Part shown: piece after piece, positions 61,321 through 64,000 of the stretch
Layout: every line of letters begins with the position of its first letter
How positions within the stretch are numbered: the stretch's first letter is position 1
From: Bolinopsis microptera
Lineage: Eukaryota; Ctenophora; Tentaculata; Lobata; Bolinopsidae
NCBI RefSeq assembly: GCF_026151205.1
Contig: NC_087076.1
Coordinates: 23,122,828-23,186,827, forward strand
Length of the DNA: 64,000 bases
Reading direction: 5' to 3'
The notes under the pieces: model-generated
Database searches by the model: none
What the model was told of the DNA's origin: nothing
Seen by the model: the letters and a program-made list of their open reading frames with translations, nothing else
Position numbers and translations under genes: made by a program

Positions 61321-63288
61321 TGCACTGATATAATTCCTCCATCATCTACCAGCTTTTCTGCAATATCTTTCAGCAGCTTGGGATTTTGAAGATTTGTCAA
61401 TAAGATTTCCAATAACCACACGTGTCGTTATTACAGACAAAACTTGCAAGAGATACGATTATGTTTATACATATCTAGCTTACCTCAATATCGGAGAGAT
61501 CAAAGTCAATTCCATCAAAGTCTGCTTGTGACTTCTCGCCAATTCTTTTGTATCCAACCCCTTCATCGAAATCATAGCAGTACCTGTACATTGTTTCAGC
61601 TGATCGTCTCTGTCTAGATTCGAGGTCTGAAATTATAATTTATAGTATACTAAATGGTGTATATAAGGTATATATAGTATATACCTTATATGTAAGGACC
61701 AGTATATACTGGTCCTTACATACCCTGTTTGTAGGTACGACCTCGATAACGACGAAACTTACAATGATCTGTAAGGGTTTTGTTTCCAGAGGTAATTCCA
61801 GGGTACTTGATCTTGAAGGCCATGAGATTCAGATAGTTCAGGATATTGTTCTCTGCAACGTTGGTTGCACAACCACAGATATCAGACTCAGGGTCCAGTA
61901 GTCGTTCTACCAATCTGTACTGCTCGGCGGTGCTGTCCCAGACCTCAGCCATATGAAAGGCGTGGGTCAGTTTATCGAGGGTGTTGTAATTGGTGAGACC
62001 CCACCAGGTTCTGTTCATGTTCCTCATCACCTGAGTTTAATTGCTCAGTCTCAAGGTGCCGAGAGTATTATTTTAGGACTGAAGACATTTAAGTTATTCA
62101 AGTAGTCGGCCTAACTACGACTCCTAAACTACAAATACAAGGTTCAACGTATCTCCCTCGTTACTGTTCATCACACCTACCAAGTCGAATGTTCTGTGTC
62201 GAGAAGTCTTCATCATACCCTGCTAACGGTGCATTGTCTTCATGCTCTGTGTCGAGAAGTCTTCATCATACCCTGCTAACGGTGCATTGTCTTCATGCTC
62301 TGTGTCGAGATGTCTTCATCATACCCAGCTAACGGTGCATTGTCTTCATGCTCTGTGTCGAGAAGTCTTCATCATACCCAGCTAACGGTGCATTGTCTTC
62401 ATGCTCTGTGTCGAGAAGTCTTCATCATACCCTGCTAACGGTGCATTGTCTTCATGCTCTGTGTCGAGAAGTCTTCATCATACCCAGCTAACGGTGCGTT
62501 GGGTAGAATCCTCGTGTTGCTCATCAGATCCATATTTACTGAAATATCATGTATATTAAATAATGTCGTCCACTTCACTCGCGAATTAGTCATAATTTAT
62601 AATTAAGACCCTGGCCCTGACTTCAAGGAAAGATGAATGTTTTCATTAATCTCTGTACAATTATGACGGTCCATGATAATGGATCTATAATTTAATTTTA
62701 ATCCTGTGTTAATCCTGTGTAATCCTGTGTAAATCCTTTACTACTTTTAATTGGGAAACCCACTCACATTAACTATATTAAATAGCATGCATTATGGTTG
62801 TCATTACTAATTGGCCACAACCGTCGTATCTATTTGGTAAGAGAAAGATACATGTTTTTATCAAAATATGCGAATTACCTGTTGGGACGCCATTTTCCTC
62901 CGTAGCATCCTTCTTGAAAAAGTAACGGATGTCCTCTAGTGTCAATGAATGTATGCTATGTGCTACCATTGGGGCAAACATCTTCGTTACTCCGGCTGCA
63001 TCTAGGATTCTCGGGCATTCTTCAGAGGTTGGGCCTGAAGTGTTATTTATCATTTTTATTGTTCACAGAAGAGAGTTTCTACTTACAGGGAATGAAATGG
63101 AATGCGTTTCATTTTCGCTCGGTCAGTGAATACCAATACGGATACAATGTCTCACAATATCAAAAGTAGAATTGTATGATATTAACAATTAGGAGTGATG
63201 AACATCAAAAGCTTTTATAATGATATGTTTGATTACCTGCTCCAACAGTTCCAATTAGAAATAAGAGGGCTACAAACTGAAACATCAT
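61095..63288 (-). CDS. Secreted protein of unknown function, six exons, with repeat-disrupted frames
   Basis: Exon 1 (63288-63237) encodes the signal peptide MMFQFVALLFLIGTVGA. Exon 2 (63034-62879), exon 3 (62538-62181), exon 4 (62030-61724), exon 5 (61626-61484), exon 6 (from 61376). Phases agree for exons 1-2-3 and 4-5-6. Exon 3 holds a 53-bp array that brings in a stop after SMKTMHR, and its end phase does not fit exon 4. Exon 4 includes NRTWWGLTNYNTLDKL and CGCATNVAEN. Exon 5 has RQRRSAE, a furin-type cleavage site. Exon 6 starts LLKDIAEKLVDDGG after a weak acceptor (CCCAAG), and its frame runs into the array and stops at 61095. I recognise no domain. It may be a pseudogene, an allele with expanded arrays, or wrongly assembled. 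Confidence 0.7.
62193..62498 (-). repeat. 53-bp tandem array in exon 3 of the same gene
   Basis: Six copies starting at 62193 and then every 53 bp to 62458. Unit differences are only AGAAG/AGATG and CCCTGC/CCCAGC. 53 is not a multiple of three and five extra units add 265 bp, shifting frame by one. The reading frame entering from the 5' side meets TAG at the first unit junction. Confidence 0.95.
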
Positions 63289-64000
63289 CTTGTTCTGGTG
63301 TTAAACGGTCAAAACTTTGTTGTTTGGGAAGATTTAAAAATACAAATTTATTCCTACTCAATAAAACTCAATAAAACCCCAGAATACCGTGCTCTGTAGA
63401 GGAAGTGCACTGTCATTTTGTGGATGAATTGTTCGGAAAAAGGTTAAATTTATAACTTTGAGACCCAGCATTCCGGGACAACAGAATTTCGGAAATTTAT
63501 TGTATGAAACGGTGGCTTGAAATACAAAAAAACGGATATTATATAAAAGCCTATGAGAACATGAAAAATAGCATGATTTATGACAATTTGAGCAAAAAAT
63601 AAGTCAAAACAATGGGAAAGTTCTCCTATTATTACTCTGAAAAGAGTCAAGAGATTTAGTTCCCCAACTGTGAGCAGTGGTGTTAAAAGGGCTTACGAAA
63701 AATGAAAACGCGTTGCTCACAACGCGACAGTATCCTTTAAATCAGGGAAACGTGCACATTGTAATTAATGTTTCATAACTTGATTAATTAAAGCTGATGA
63801 TAAAATGTCCCGTGGATTATATTATAACGTTCCTCAGCGAAAAAAAAGTTCGGGAATATTTTACTACCTTAAAGGATGAGGGGACCTTAGAAAAAGTTTT
63901 TTTTCTCGTGCAAATCCTTTTATTACATTAATCGTATAAACCATTTTGGTGAAATCCGCAAAGTTGTATTTCATTCGCGCGCCGAGATATCCAGCCAAAA
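63289..64000. other. Upstream of the minus-strand secreted-protein gene; no gene seen
   Basis: Should contain the promoter of the gene starting at 63288. No clear TATA box or other element could be assigned. Confidence 0.4.

Noticed and set aside
62171-62538. Splicing that removes the 53-bp array exactly (GTATGA donor to TTAGCAG acceptor in another unit)
   Set aside because: The joined sequence gains one G and runs into a stop (GTA TGA), so it does not restore the frame.

Overview
The window is eukaryotic and almost certainly animal: coding exons are short and separated by GT/AG introns, there are secreted proteins with modular extracellular domains (tandem F-type lectin domains, a cysteine-rich repeat), and the DNA is AT-rich and packed with LTR, LINE and DNA transposons, microsatellites and minisatellites. 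I cannot name the species. A marine invertebrate fits the gene types, but that is inference.

Layout. 0-4.2 kb: a Ty3/Gypsy retrotransposon on the minus strand, with gag and pol in one frame separated by a single TGA. 4.2-8.6 kb: repeats only. 8.6-9.5 kb: an intact stand-alone LINE ORF1-like gene (minus). 11.3-15.5 kb: fragments of two LINE families (RTE-like ends and a CR1-like reverse transcriptase), all decayed. 16.7-19.8 kb (plus): the first three exons of a secreted protein (signal peptide, a domain resembling Methyltransf_FA/FAMeT, a cysteine-rich exon), with a LINE in intron 1 and a six-copy 86-bp array in intron 3. 22.6-24.2 kb: nested DNA transposons. 29.4-33.2 kb: a decayed duplicate of the 16.4-19.2 kb locus. 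33-44 kb: mostly dispersed repeats and unassigned sequence. 44.9-48.8 kb (plus): the 3' part of a gene with three F-type lectin domains in eight exons. 49-57.6 kb: repeats, very long GA/CT arrays and several TIR elements. 59.4-63.3 kb (minus): a six-exon gene for a secreted protein I do not recognise, in which two exons carry tandem arrays whose units (91 and 53 bp) are not multiples of three.

The main coding signals are therefore three secreted-protein genes and one separated pseudogene copy. Nothing shows that they act together. Exon boundaries were placed by hand from splice consensus and reading phase; phases agree everywhere except at two junctions of the 3'-end minus-strand gene, both at the tandem arrays. 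Most long low-complexity reading frames (poly-LS, RE, GR, P) are translations of simple repeats and were left out.
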